From Candidatus Heimdallarchaeota archaeon LC_2 (GTDB lineage: Archaea; Asgardarchaeota; Heimdallarchaeia; Heimdallarchaeales; Kariarchaeaceae): 49,777 bases of DNA. The translations under genes were made by a program, and so were the position numbers. Every line of letters begins with the position of its first letter. The first letter of the stretch is position 1. The stretch spans positions 1-49,777 of the forward strand of contig MDVR01000061.1 of NCBI GenBank assembly GCA_001940725.1. Reading direction: 5' to 3'. The notes beneath the pieces were generated by a model, which ran no database searches, was not told the origin of the DNA, and was given only the letters and a program-made list of their open reading frames with translations. Shown here one piece after another: positions 7,743-17,691 of the stretch.

Positions 7743-8003
7743 AATTATACAGCCCAATAATCCTTATTTCAATCTTTATTGTGTATTAAAAAATAACAAC
7801 CAATAAAGTAGAAAAGTTCTAGCGAATCACTGAATTATCAATCTCCTTAAGATCATTTATGAGTTAATATAGAATCTAAAAAAAACATAATTGACATTCT
7901 TTCTGGAAATTATTTATTAAGTATAAATATAATTAAAACATAATAGTGTATAGTTTCAATCAATCTAATAGATTTATGGAAACCAAGGTATTATTTGAAT
8001 AGT

Positions 8004-9602
8004 ATGAAATTTTTAACACCTGAAGCTGATGATGGTAATATTGAGTACAAACTAACTCTAAGTCATCATATTGATAATGAAGATCGAATAGAAGAACTTG
8101 CTTCTCAAATGCGATATCGTATTTACGAGGGCAATGGAGAGGCATACTATTATTTGGGTGTAGAAGATGATGGTTCACCTACTGGTATCAGTGAACAAGA
8201 ATTGGAAATCAGTTTGGAATCCTTAGAAAAGGTTGCTCAGGTTGCAAGAGCTAGAATAAAGATATTAAGGAGAGAACAAGGTAATGAAGGACTAATTGCT
8301 GAATTACTTATTAGAAGAGAAAAAGATCCCGAAGAACTTCCTGTAGATATTCGGCTTGCTAGTGTTGGAAATGTGGATGCAGGTAAATCATCATTAATTG
8401 GTGTATTGCTTAAAGGTGAGCTCGATGATGGAAGAGGTTCTGCCAGGAGCAAAATTTTTAGATATCTACACGAATTGGAATCAGGGAGAACTTCATCAGT
8501 AAGTACAACAGTTCTTGGATATGATATTGATGGAAATATTGTTAATCATGACCATGTTCATCCCCCAACAGATATCGAATTACTCGAACGTTCCATTAAG
8601 ACCATTACATTTCATGATCTCGCAGGTCATGAAAAATATTTAAAAACTACGATATTTGGATTAACCGGATTAACTCCAGAGTTTGCATTACTTGTAGTTG
8701 CAGCTAATCAAGGTATCCTACAGATGACTAAAGAACATCTTGGGCTAGTAATAAGTTTGAATATCCCATTTTTTGTGGTGGTAACGAAAATAGATCTTGC
8801 GCCTGAAAACATTACTATCCAGACAAAAAAGGAGTTAGTAAAATTATTAAAAATACCTGGTGTTTCAAAAATTCCTTTTAAGGTTAACACAATTGATGAT
8901 GCAGTCATTGCAGCTCTGAACCTTAGTACTAAGTCAATAGTACCCATATTTTCTGCTAGTTCCGTTACCGGTGAAGGTATCGATTTTCTAAAATTATTTC
9001 TTCAATTGCTACCTGCAAAGAAGATTCAAACAGAGGATTATGGGCTAGAATTTAGGGCATACATCGATGATATTTTTCAAGTATCAGGTGTTGGGACTGT
9101 AGTTGCTGCAATGGTATATTCCGGATCAATTGAAACTCAAAAAAATGTTCAACTAGGTCCATTTAATGATGGTTCATTTCGAGAAGTGAGAATTAAATCT
9201 ATCCATTACAAGAGAGTTCCGACCAAGGGCATAGGTGCTGGGTTAAACGCTACATTTGCATTGCATAATATCAGAAGGGATCAAGTACGAAAGGGAATGG
9301 TACTTGTCACAAAAAATGAAATCAAAAATCAAGCCTATTTTGAGTTTGAAGCAGAGATTTATGTTTTATATCACTCGACAACAATTAGACAGGGGTATTC
9401 TCCAGTCATACACTGTCGAAGTATCAGACAGAGTGCACAGATGATAAAAATTGATGTTAATACATTAAGAACTGGTGATCGAGCTAAAGTTAATTTCAAA
9501 TTCTTGTATAGACCAGAATACATTCGTGTAGGACAAAGAATCATCTTTAGAGAAGGACGGACTAAAGGATTGGGTGTAATTACTAAAATTATTCAGAATT
9601 GA
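8004..9602 (+). CDS. GTPBP1-like translational GTPase
   Basis: A 532-residue GTPase of the EF-1-alpha/GTPBP1-2 group. An N-terminal domain of about 115 residues has the family pattern GNIEYKL, then MRYRIYEGNGEAYYYLGVED. The G domain follows: P-loop GNVDAGKSS (about residues 122-130), DLAGHEK as G3, TKID as G4 and SASSVTGEG as G5. Two beta-barrel domains then resemble EF-Tu domains II and III. In eukaryotes GTPBP1/2 act in ribosome rescue and mRNA turnover; the archaeal role is not settled. I prefer ATG 8004 because it puts the conserved GNIEYKL near the N-terminus; a TTG lies three codons upstream. Transcription is divergent from the response regulator. Confidence 0.92.
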   Translation: MKFLTPEADDGNIEYKLTLSHHIDNEDRIEELASQMRYRIYEGNGEAYYYLGVEDDGSPTGISEQELEISLESLEKVAQVARARIKILRREQGNEGLIAELLIRREKDPEELPVDIRLASVGNVDAGKSSLIGVLLKGELDDGRGSARSKIFRYLHELESGRTSSVSTTVLGYDIDGNIVNHDHVHPPTDIELLERSIKTITFHDLAGHEKYLKTTIFGLTGLTPEFALLVVAANQGILQMTKEHLGLVISLNIPFFVVVTKIDLAPENITIQTKKELVKLLKIPGVSKIPFKVNTIDDAVIAALNLSTKSIVPIFSASSVTGEGIDFLKLFLQLLPAKKIQTEDYGLEFRAYIDDIFQVSGVGTVVAAMVYSGSIETQKNVQLGPFNDGSFREVRIKSIHYKRVPTKGIGAGLNATFALHNIRRDQVRKGMVLVTKNEIKNQAYFEFEAEIYVLYHSTTIRQGYSPVIHCRSIRQSAQMIKIDVNTLRTGDRAKVNFKFLYRPEYIRVGQRIIFREGRTKGLGVITKIIQN

Positions 9603-9764
9603 TGTACATTTTCTTCTTAATTGATCCATAATACATGGAAAATAGTCAGAATAAGTCTAAGGTAAAAAATATCACCTAAATTCCATTGTACACACATAAA
9701 TCGAAATTAATGCAAAACAATTATATATCAAATTAGCGTTAATTGGTAATAGCACGTGAATCAA

Positions 9765-10667
9765 ATGAGTTCTAAATTAATAAGAATTATATTTACTTTT
9801 GTATTATTGAGTATATTGATCACATCGGCCAGTGGTCAAGATAATTACTATGAAGACCCAATATATGGATTTTCAGAACGTTTGAAAGAGGGTGTGGAAA
9901 TTACATGGATAATACCACAATACTCGATTTTAATGCCGGAGTTTAATGAATCAGAACAAACAACAATTTACACTGGATATGATGAATATACTTCAACTAA
10001 TGAAAATGGAGACGAGGTAGTAGAAACTATTACCTATGAATATACTGAAGAAAATTATTATTATGAATACCCAGATATACCTGTAAACACTCTATTGGAG
10101 GTAATAATATTAAAAGATCTAGCAAAAAAAACCAACTCTTATTATTATTCTGATTTCTATGATGATTCCCATGAATATTTTGATATGTCAGTTTCGAAAG
10201 GTAATGAAAGTGAAATTATTGAATTTCTTTCACCTGATCTCTTATTCAGACCTTCAGTTTTGGAATTTGAAAATGGGACTGTGCTGAATGCAATAGAATA
10301 TGAATATGAACAGCAGCAAAAGTACATTGAAGATGAAACCTTTGATGGTCCGAATCCAGAAGAATTCTATTTGGACTTTTCTATTAAAGATGGAGTTTAT
10401 ATTGAAAAGACCAACTTTAGTTTTGAAAATGAAACTAATAAGTTAGAAATGAGAGTAGATGTAGAAACTGGTGTATTACTCTATGTTTATGCATTATCCG
10501 AAGGTCTTGATTTTCGTTTTGAAATCGAAATGAAATTACATGAATCTGCTGGAATTAATCTGAATAACGCTGGACCAAATGAGGAATTATCTTTACCTCT
10601 CTCTCCTTTCTTTGTTTATGCACTTCTAATTGTCCCCATCATTGTAAGTAAATTTAGAAGAAATTGA
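9765..10667 (+). CDS. Secreted membrane-anchored protein, paralogue 1
   Basis: A roughly 300-residue protein with a cleavable signal peptide (LIRIIFTFVLLSILITSASG, cleaved before QDNYYED), an acidic, Tyr-rich beta-type ectodomain with several N-x-S/T sites, and a C-terminal membrane helix FFVYALLIVPIIVSKF ending in basic residues. The topology is therefore an extracellular domain anchored at its C-terminus. It is clearly paralogous to the protein at 11551: both share ITSASGQD, a FSE-x-L-K start, the ETGVLLY-type strand and the tail motif. The ligand or role is unknown. The start is ATG 9765, or the GTG three codons before. Confidence 0.8.
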   Translation: MSSKLIRIIFTFVLLSILITSASGQDNYYEDPIYGFSERLKEGVEITWIIPQYSILMPEFNESEQTTIYTGYDEYTSTNENGDEVVETITYEYTEENYYYEYPDIPVNTLLEVIILKDLAKKTNSYYYSDFYDDSHEYFDMSVSKGNESEIIEFLSPDLLFRPSVLEFENGTVLNAIEYEYEQQQKYIEDETFDGPNPEEFYLDFSIKDGVYIEKTNFSFENETNKLEMRVDVETGVLLYVYALSEGLDFRFEIEMKLHESAGINLNNAGPNEELSLPLSPFFVYALLIVPIIVSKFRRN

Positions 10668-10738
10668 AAACTTGATTAAATTTACTTGGAAATTAAAAAT
10701 TTACCATTATTTTAAGCAACATAGCGAATATAAATGAT

Positions 10739-11341
10739 CTAAGACCTTTTTCTCCTTTTCTTGGTTGATTTCTTTTTCTTTTTTAGATAATTTTGAGCTT
10801 CAGCCTTTTCAAATTGATTTACAATGGATTTTAATTTATTAATAATGGCTTTTTCATCATCAGAAATCTCGTCATCCATTTTACCTATAACTTCTGCATT
10901 TTGTAATAATGTTTTTCTTGCTGCAAGTAATAATTTTCTTTCCTCACTATCGATTAAACTATCTCCCAATGCATCTTCAAGCAAAAGAGTATAAGATTGC
11001 AAATCACTAATTATTTGCCTTAAAAGCTTCTGTTCATCAGGTGATATAAATCCATCCGCCTCTGCAACTTTCATAAGCTTCATCCATGATTTTTTGATTA
11101 ACTTTTCACTCTTCCAATGTTTGGGTAAATTCATTAATGACACAGAACCACCAATGTCCTCCGTTTCAGCAATATACATAAACAGAGGGTCATGTAATTC
11201 TTCGTGTTCATGATAATCTCTCAATGCTATATACATCAATCCTGAAAGTAGAAAATAGGTGGAAATCATTGATTTTGATTCATCGGGATAATTATCAATA
11301 TCGAGATACCTATGAAATAATTTTTTTATGTTTAAATTCAT
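10739..11341 (-). CDS. TerB/EF-hand-like helical protein
   Basis: A 200-residue soluble protein. Residues 85-175 contain three units of the type acidic-D/G-x-I-S-x-D-E followed by a hydrophobic helix (ADGFISPDEQKLL, GDSLIDSEERKLL, DDEISDDEKAII), as in TerB-type tellurite-resistance-like and EF-hand-like domains. The same three units recur in the proteins at 24962 and 22850. The N-terminal 85 residues are helical, with FLLSGLMYIALRD. The C-terminus is a lysine/arginine tail (KKKKKSTKKRRKRS) that could bind nucleic acid or acidic lipid. It lies between two paralogous surface-protein genes on the opposite strand. TerB-type domains are often linked to membrane stress, but this role is unproven. 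Confidence 0.7.
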   Translation of the reverse strand: MNLNIKKLFHRYLDIDNYPDESKSMISTYFLLSGLMYIALRDYHEHEELHDPLFMYIAETEDIGGSVSLMNLPKHWKSEKLIKKSWMKLMKVAEADGFISPDEQKLLRQIISDLQSYTLLLEDALGDSLIDSEERKLLLAARKTLLQNAEVIGKMDDEISDDEKAIINKLKSIVNQFEKAEAQNYLKKKKKSTKKRRKRS

Positions 11342-11550
11342 TTTACAAATCTATTCTTTGACTATTTCTTAATCATCTCATTAATAATAAATTTTAGTTT
11401 TGCAGGTTGAATATCAGATTTCGAATCTAGGTCTAATTATCATTGATCTAATAAAAATACAATCAAATTTAGATGTAGGTCCAAAAATCGCGAAGAAGGC
11501 AAAACCGTTAAATAATAAACATGTTATATTTACCTTAAAGCGTTGATATC

Positions 11551-12489
11551 ATGAGATTACACACAAAAAATATTATTATGTCAGTAATTTTGTTCAGTAC
11601 TTTGATCACATCCGCCAGTGGTCAAGACTATTATTATGGGGATACTAAATATTTATTTTCAGAACATTTAAAGGCAGGAATGGAATTTACATGGGAGTTC
11701 AAGAAATTCTCTTTTGAATTCATCAACAGTAGTTTGGGTTTCAATCAGGTAACAAGTACTGCTTCTGAAACTGTAACTGAAGAACAAACAACCTTAACAG
11801 TTACTGATGCCCCCTCATCTCAAACTACTACTGAGACTTCAGAAGAATATTATTTCGAATTTCCCGAAATCCCGGACGTACCTGTTGGTACATTATATAC
11901 AATTAAATTATTGAAAGATATTGGAAATTTAACTGATGATTATATCTACTCCGAGTTTGATGATGAAATGAATTACTATAAGGAATATTTTGATATATCC
12001 ATTTCATCAGGTAATGCTGAAACTCTAATACCATTTTTTGGAATCAATGGATTCATTTATACTTCTGTTATAGAATATGATAATGGAACCAGGGCAAATC
12101 AGTTTGAAGTACAATATCAAGAGGAAATGAAATGGCGAGAAGAATATTCTGATGCATTTAATGATTCTAATGTAGGTTCAGTACCCGAATTTTCTATCGT
12201 GGATGGTGTTTATATTGAGAGTATGCAATTTGTTGATGGAAATATCACTATAAGTACATCACAAAGAACAGATATTGAGACAGGAATACTACTTTCCGTA
12301 ACTGGATCGATTTCATTACCACAATATCTTTATGAGGTTGATGTAGAATTGTATGAGACAAAGGGTATAGATCTAAACAATTTAGATCGGGGTGAGACCC
12401 TAGCTCTTCCAATTTCAACCATTTTTGTATATACTCTTTTTGTAATACCTATTATTATTAACAAGTTAAAATCCAAAAACAACAAATAA
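11551..12489 (+). CDS. Secreted membrane-anchored protein, paralogue 2
   Basis: A 312-residue relative of the protein at 9765. It has a signal peptide with the same ending (TLITSASGQD), then a Tyr-rich segment and an inserted Thr/Ser/Glu-rich stretch at about residues 65-100 that looks like an extended, possibly glycosylated linker. The ectodomain carries the shared patterns FSEHLKAGMEFTW, EYFDISISSGN, IETGILLSVTG and GIDLNN. A C-terminal membrane helix, IFVYTLFVIPIIINKLK, is followed by lysines. It was probably produced by duplication with the 9765 gene, the two now separated by a gene on the other strand. It starts at ATG. Function is unknown; a surface role is inferred from topology. Confidence 0.8.
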   Translation: MRLHTKNIIMSVILFSTLITSASGQDYYYGDTKYLFSEHLKAGMEFTWEFKKFSFEFINSSLGFNQVTSTASETVTEEQTTLTVTDAPSSQTTTETSEEYYFEFPEIPDVPVGTLYTIKLLKDIGNLTDDYIYSEFDDEMNYYKEYFDISISSGNAETLIPFFGINGFIYTSVIEYDNGTRANQFEVQYQEEMKWREEYSDAFNDSNVGSVPEFSIVDGVYIESMQFVDGNITISTSQRTDIETGILLSVTGSISLPQYLYEVDVELYETKGIDLNNLDRGETLALPISTIFVYTLFVIPIIINKLKSKNNK

Positions 12490-12605
12490 ATCTCAAAGTA
12501 ATTAAGTTTGGAATAATTATAAAAAAAATATACAATTTCATATCTGTCAAGGTACATTTGCTTAGTCGATTACTTTTTTAATAAACAATCAGAACTCAAA
12601 TTATA

Positions 12606-13739
12606 ATGACCGCACAAGAATTTGATAAGGATTCTGCTATCAAAGAAGCTACAGATGTTTTAACAGTAGAAGATTTTGATGCAGTCGAATTTTGGGTTGG
12701 TAATGCTTATCAGGCAGCATATTATTATCAACATGCATTAGGATTTGATGTAGTTGGTTCAAGTTCATTAAAATCTGGTAACCGAAAATTTGCTTCTTAT
12801 GTGATGCAGCAGGGAAATGCTAAAATCATCCTTTCATCACCATATAACGGTTCTTCTGAAATGGGGGCTCATCAGTCTATGCATGGTGATGGTGTGAAAG
12901 TGGTTGGCCTGAGGGTTAGGGATGCTGAGATTGCCTGGAATAATGCAATTGAAAGGGGTGCAACAGGAATTACTCCCCCGACCGATCTAAAAGATGAATA
13001 TGGATCTCTTAGATATTCAACAATTTCAACTTACGGTGATGTCGTCCACAAATTCATAGAAAGAAATGATTATGATGGTGTCTATATGCCGGGATATACT
13101 CCTTACAAAACACATGTTCAAACAGAACAAAAAGGAGTGGTTAGAATTGATCATATTGTCGGAAATGTAAATTGGAATCAGATGGATCCTACTGTTCAAT
13201 TTTATCATGAAGTTTTTGGATTTGCTCAATTTATCGAATTTAGTTCCGATGATATTGCAACTCAATATTCTACATTAAGATCTAAGGTAGTTAGAAGTTA
13301 TAACAATAGAGTGAAAATGCCGATAAATGAACCAGCTGCAGGAGTGAAAACTTCTCAAATTGAGGAATATGTGAACTATTATCATGCTGCAGGAGTACAA
13401 CATGTTGCATTATCAACTAACGATATAGTTGCGACCATATCATCAATGAAAGAGAAAGGTGTCGAATTTATTTCAGTTCCTAAAACGTATTATGACAGTC
13501 TTGCTGAAAGGGTTGGAGAAATCAAGGAGGACATTACTACTCTTGCAAAATATGGAATTCTTGTAGATCGTGATGAACATGGCTATCTCCTTCAATTATT
13601 CACAAAACCAATTCAAGATAGACCAACTTTCTTTTATGAAGTAATCCAAAGACGAGGATGCAGAGGATTTGGTAAAGGGAATTTTCAAGCATTGTTTGAA
13701 AGTATTGAGAGAGAACAAGAAGAGAGAGGAAATCTTTAG
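12606..13739 (+). CDS. hpd: 4-hydroxyphenylpyruvate dioxygenase
   Basis: A 377-residue two-VOC-domain enzyme of full family length. The Fe(II) ligands are seen as His183 (IDHIVGN), His266 (VQHVAL) and Glu345 (FFYEVIQRRG). The C-terminal RRGCRGFGKGNFQALFE is the family signature that closes the active site. It converts 4-hydroxyphenylpyruvate and O2 to homogentisate and CO2 in tyrosine breakdown or in tocopherol/plastoquinone-type synthesis. Homogentisate dioxygenase is not in the window, so the use of the product is open. An O2-dependent enzyme implies at least occasional exposure to oxygen. It stands alone on its strand, with a convergent gene 20 bp downstream. Confidence 0.93.
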   Translation: MTAQEFDKDSAIKEATDVLTVEDFDAVEFWVGNAYQAAYYYQHALGFDVVGSSSLKSGNRKFASYVMQQGNAKIILSSPYNGSSEMGAHQSMHGDGVKVVGLRVRDAEIAWNNAIERGATGITPPTDLKDEYGSLRYSTISTYGDVVHKFIERNDYDGVYMPGYTPYKTHVQTEQKGVVRIDHIVGNVNWNQMDPTVQFYHEVFGFAQFIEFSSDDIATQYSTLRSKVVRSYNNRVKMPINEPAAGVKTSQIEEYVNYYHAAGVQHVALSTNDIVATISSMKEKGVEFISVPKTYYDSLAERVGEIKEDITTLAKYGILVDRDEHGYLLQLFTKPIQDRPTFFYEVIQRRGCRGFGKGNFQALFESIEREQEERGNL

Positions 13740-13758
13740 TTAAGATACTACTTGGTCT

Positions 13759-14265
13759 CTAAGGCACAAGATCTTTATCCCTTACTAAACTGACTAAATT
13801 CACTTCTTCTAGTAAACTTGTTAGATTTACATACTGGGAATCTGTCATTTCGAAATCTAATTCACCCATTTCTGTTATTTTATCTTGATAGGCTTCAATC
13901 CAACCTAGAAAATCTCGATATGGCACCCTATAAGTCAGAGGGCAGGCAATATCAAGAAAATATTGCAATTCATCATTATCTTCTGGTTCCTGCCATAATA
14001 TCGGATAAGTTCTACAAATCGTTGGACGAACATCGTAAATAGAACAATTGTTATCATTTCCTAAATACATACAGCGTTCTTTATTTGAACTGTATTGGTA
14101 GATTTTTTCTTCTTCATCGTGGATTTCCAACGTGTGATTTTTTGGTGCGGTTCCATTATCAAACCGTTGTTTGAACATTGAATATTCATTTTCTAATAAC
14201 GCAAATGTGACCTTTTCACAACAGCCACCTGTTAATTTTATACATCTTTGACAAACCGAAAGCAT
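13759..14265 (-). CDS. YkgJ-family cysteine-cluster protein
   Basis: A 168-residue protein with the YkgJ/UPF0153 cysteine pattern: C5 and C8, then C15-C16 (GGCC), C65, C74, C84 and C109, in contexts such as CSIYDVRPTICRTYP. These cysteines probably bind zinc or an Fe-S cluster. Family members occur widely in archaea and bacteria, without an agreed reaction. The ATG is clear. It is convergent with hpd and divergent from the CBS-domain gene; the 339-bp gap on its upstream side (14266-14604) shows only AT-rich sequence in which I recognise no further element. Confidence 0.8.
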   Translation of the reverse strand: MLSVCQRCIKLTGGCCEKVTFALLENEYSMFKQRFDNGTAPKNHTLEIHDEEEKIYQYSSNKERCMYLGNDNNCSIYDVRPTICRTYPILWQEPEDNDELQYFLDIACPLTYRVPYRDFLGWIEAYQDKITEMGELDFEMTDSQYVNLTSLLEEVNLVSLVRDKDLVP

Positions 14266-14604
14266 ATATTTTGTTATTCCAATTTCACCATTGTAGGTGG
14301 GTATAATAATTTTTATTCAAGGCGAATATTTTCATTTGAATTTAAGTACGTCCATTGATAAAATATGTAGAGTTATCAATCACAAATAAAAACCTTATTT
14401 ATTGTTTAAATACCATTGAACATACAACGAATATTCAAACATCAAGAATAACTTTCTGTTAGAAATGTATTCTATAAAATATAATAATGAAAATCTTGTA
14501 ACAAAGAAAAAAAAGTGTTAGCGATTATCATTGTTCAATTAAGATGTACTGATTCAACCGTAACAGTCAAAAGGATAAAAACGAAATTACGTTTAGAAGT
14601 ATAA

Positions 14605-15411
14605 ATGGCACAAGTTATATCCATTGCAACACAAAATCCTACATCATTACGTCCAATCGGACTTGTTTCAGAAGCAGTTGAAATAATGAGTAAACTTCAT
14701 TTTAGACGTATTCCTATTGTTTGGGAAGATTCATTAGTGGGGATAGTTACTGCAAGAGATTTACTTTACCTAATTGAAAATAAAGGTCTCTCAGTACTAA
14801 CTGATGAACTTCAATATCATATGGTCAAAGAACCTATTTTCGTATATAGAGATGTGGAGCTTGGTGATGCAGTAAAATTGATGTTTGAACATAATATTGG
14901 TTCACTCCCAATTGTCTCTGAAAGAGATCGAACACTCGCAGGAATTGTTACTGAACGTGATTTAGTAAGAGCTTTCACAGAAAATATTTTTGCTGATGCA
15001 GATCTCCGTGAATTTATTTCAACAGTCCCAACTACTGCACCCTACAAAACTTCAACAGTTATGAAAATCATGAAAATTATGGCCAAGCAGAAGATAAGAA
15101 GAGTAATTCTTATCGATTCGAAAAACATAGTAATGGGTGTAATAACGGCTAGTGATATATTAAGATACATCTCAGAACATATTGTTAGGACTGGTGAGCC
15201 AGAAGGGGATATTTTGAAGGAAAAAATTTCTACAATTACGAATCCGGATGTAACTGTTGTAGATATCAATGAATCTGTGTCTGAAGTGGCAAAATTGTTA
15301 ATCGAAAAAGGTATTGGGGGAGTTCCAGTTATTGATGAAAATAAGGAATTAATGGGTGTGTTTACAGAAAGGGATATTCTATTACTAGTAGGAACATATA
15401 ATTTAATGTAA
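14605..15411 (+). CDS. Four-CBS-domain protein
   Basis: A 268-residue protein made of four CBS motifs and little else. Each ends in the characteristic G-(I/V)-(V/F)-T-x-R-D or near form: LVGIVTARDLL, LAGIVTERDLVRAF, VMGVITASDILR and LMGVFTERDILLL. CBS pairs bind adenine nucleotides such as AMP, ATP or S-adenosylmethionine and act as energy sensors. Stand-alone four-CBS proteins are common in archaea and usually regulate another protein in trans. It starts at ATG, preceded by AT-rich sequence, and is followed by a FabI-like gene about 95 bp downstream, which could share its transcript. Confidence 0.9.
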   Translation: MAQVISIATQNPTSLRPIGLVSEAVEIMSKLHFRRIPIVWEDSLVGIVTARDLLYLIENKGLSVLTDELQYHMVKEPIFVYRDVELGDAVKLMFEHNIGSLPIVSERDRTLAGIVTERDLVRAFTENIFADADLREFISTVPTTAPYKTSTVMKIMKIMAKQKIRRVILIDSKNIVMGVITASDILRYISEHIVRTGEPEGDILKEKISTITNPDVTVVDINESVSEVAKLLIEKGIGGVPVIDENKELMGVFTERDILLLVGTYNLM

Positions 15412-15505
15412 ATTTAACAATCAACAATATTTTTCTTAGAAATTATTTTCAGAAATACTGATTGGCAATAAAAAATGCTATCTAGTGATAAAATAAACTT
15501 CGAAT

Positions 15506-16282
15506 ATGATTGATTTTACCAGTAAACGAGCTTTAATATTTGGAGTTGCATCAGAGGATAGTATTGCTTGGGCAATTAATAATTTAATAATTGAAGCCGG
15601 TGGGACTACAATTCTTTCTTATCAAAAAAGATTCAAAAGTCGGATATTACAACTAACTAAAGATATTGATGGCATTGAGGCAATTGAGGAATGTGATGTT
15701 GCATTTGAAGATCAAGTAAAGGATCTGTTCAACAGATTAACAGGTAAATTTGATATGGTCGTCCATGCAATCGGATTTGCTCCAGCCACTGCGCTGATGA
15801 AACCAATTATCTTTACAACGGAAGAGGATTTCAATACTGCATTAGTAATATCAAGCTATTCATTACTAAGAATCGCCCGCCATGCTATGCGAGTACTGAA
15901 TCCAAATAGCAGTTTTATTACACTTACATATCTTGGTGCTACAAAGGTTGTATCAGGATATCGCTTAATGGGTGTCGCAAAAGCTACATTAGAATCAATG
16001 GTGCGAGAGTTGTCCGTAGTATTGGGTGCAGCTGGACATAGAATAAATGCGGTTTCCTCAGGACCAATTCGTACTCTAGCAGCAAGTCATATTCCTGGGT
16101 TTGATAATATTCTTGATTATATGGCTAGGACTGCTCCTTTGAAGAGAAATGTTACCCAAGATGATACGGCAAAAGCAAGTATATTCTTACTAAGCGACAT
16201 GGCATCTGGTATTACTGGACAGACAATATTTGTGGATTTAGGGTTTAATATCATTGGAGTTCCACCAAATTTAGATAATTAA
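15506..16282 (+). CDS. FabI-like enoyl-ACP reductase (SDR family)
   Basis: A 258-residue short-chain dehydrogenase closest in pattern to bacterial FabI. It has the nucleotide loop GVASEDSIAWAI in place of the usual TGxxxGxG, VVHAIGFAP, the catalytic segment TYLGATKVVSGYRLMGVAKA with Tyr-x6-Lys, and a C-terminal GITGQTIFVDLGFNIIG. FabI reduces trans-2-enoyl-ACP with NAD(P)H in type II fatty-acid synthesis. Archaea generally lack that pathway as such, so either a related enoyl-thioester is the substrate or the gene came from bacteria. No acyl carrier protein, FabD or FabF lies in the window. The MFS gene follows by 39 bp, probably in one transcript. Confidence 0.82.
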   Translation: MIDFTSKRALIFGVASEDSIAWAINNLIIEAGGTTILSYQKRFKSRILQLTKDIDGIEAIEECDVAFEDQVKDLFNRLTGKFDMVVHAIGFAPATALMKPIIFTTEEDFNTALVISSYSLLRIARHAMRVLNPNSSFITLTYLGATKVVSGYRLMGVAKATLESMVRELSVVLGAAGHRINAVSSGPIRTLAASHIPGFDNILDYMARTAPLKRNVTQDDTAKASIFLLSDMASGITGQTIFVDLGFNIIGVPPNLDN

Positions 16283-16321
16283 TTGAATTATCAGAGATTT
16301 AAATATTGAATGAAGTGAAAG

Positions 16322-17608
16322 ATGACTAACAAAGAAGCTCTACGTGAAAATGAAGCGACAGGCAATTTCAAATCATGGTATATGTTAGTTATTGGATATT
16401 TTTATTTCGGACAAGGATACTCACTAGCCTCAATGGTATTATTACTTCCGTTATATATGAAAGATGAACTAGAAATAGGAAGCTATTCCCGAAGTATTGT
16501 AATTAGTGCAATTATTATCTTTCCATGGTATTTTAAAGTGGTTTTTGGAATTATTACAGATAATTACCCAATCGGAAAGTATGGTCGAAGAAAACCATAT
16601 TTGATAATTTCAACATTATTTTCAATAATTGGTTGGTTGACGCTAGGAATTCATAACTCTGTTAACGCACTTTTTATCTTAAGTGGCATATCACTTGCTA
16701 CTGGTTCTGCCTTTGCTGATTCAGTTGTGGATGGTCAGACCGTAGAATTAACTCCCAAGAATTATATCTCACGAATTCAGGGTATAGCCTGGGGTTCTAG
16801 AGGATTGGGTATAGGGCTTACTGGAGTCGCAAGTGCACTGATTGTGGATAATTATGGTTGGCAAGTTATGTTTTATGTAAGCTCTGTATTTGGAATTTCT
16901 ATATCCATCATTGCATTATTATTGCCTCAGACTAAAGTTACTCAAAATCAACCGGGCGAAGATAAACAAATCGTTATGTCGCTAAAAAAAATCTTGATGA
17001 ATGATAAATCTACGAAACAACTTAGTTATTTCTTTTTTAGCGGATTGAGCCTTCTTATTGTTCCATTGTTATCGATTATTATGAGGGATGAATTTGATTA
17101 TAGTCTAACACAAATTGGTTACGGGGCCATAACCTTCGCTTTTGGATCATTTATAGGAGCAATGGTAAATGGAATTTTGTTTGATAAGAAAGAATCAAGA
17201 ACAAGAATAATATCTTTATTTGTCTCATTTGCCGTTGCGATTAGTCTGGGTTTAATATTCCCGCTAACATCTCTGAGTCATAATTTGAAATTGGATTTAA
17301 TTTTAATTAATCGACAAATTGAATTTGATGCATATCAGTTCGCTTACTTCGGCATTATTGGAATATTATCTGGTTCCTTTGAAGGCTATCAATTAAAAAT
17401 CATCCAGGAAAGTTCACCTAAAAGATATGAATCAACTGGGTTTGCTATTTTTACTGGGATTAGTAATATTGGTCAGCTGGCATTGGGGGGTGTCCTTGTA
17501 ATTTATCTATCTGAAATATTGAATCTCAGCCTTTTTATTCCTTTGCAACTGACGATTTTATTCATAGCAATTAGCATTTTTCCACTTTTAAAATTGAAAA
17601 ATTTGTAG
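16322..17608 (+). CDS. MFS transporter (BT1/folate-biopterin-like)
   Basis: A 428-residue transporter with about 12 membrane helices. The loop FPWYFKVVFGIITDNYPI, then GRRKPYL, matches the motif after helix 2 of BT1-type and AmpG-like MFS members, and FADSVVDGQTVEL resembles their helix-4/5 region. It has no signal peptide and a short polar N-terminus, as expected. The substrate is unknown; folates, pterins, sugars or peptides are carried by relatives. It lies 39 bp after the FabI-like gene and ahead of the TPR/coiled-coil gene, all on one strand. Confidence 0.85.
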   Translation: MTNKEALRENEATGNFKSWYMLVIGYFYFGQGYSLASMVLLLPLYMKDELEIGSYSRSIVISAIIIFPWYFKVVFGIITDNYPIGKYGRRKPYLIISTLFSIIGWLTLGIHNSVNALFILSGISLATGSAFADSVVDGQTVELTPKNYISRIQGIAWGSRGLGIGLTGVASALIVDNYGWQVMFYVSSVFGISISIIALLLPQTKVTQNQPGEDKQIVMSLKKILMNDKSTKQLSYFFFSGLSLLIVPLLSIIMRDEFDYSLTQIGYGAITFAFGSFIGAMVNGILFDKKESRTRIISLFVSFAVAISLGLIFPLTSLSHNLKLDLILINRQIEFDAYQFAYFGIIGILSGSFEGYQLKIIQESSPKRYESTGFAIFTGISNIGQLALGGVLVIYLSEILNLSLFIPLQLTILFIAISIFPLLKLKNL

Positions 17609-17691
17609 GTTTGAAGTATTAAATATCCACATGTAATCACTCAAATAGTAGTGCAATATTTTGGTTATTAATTATTAAAAAATTCTTAGGA

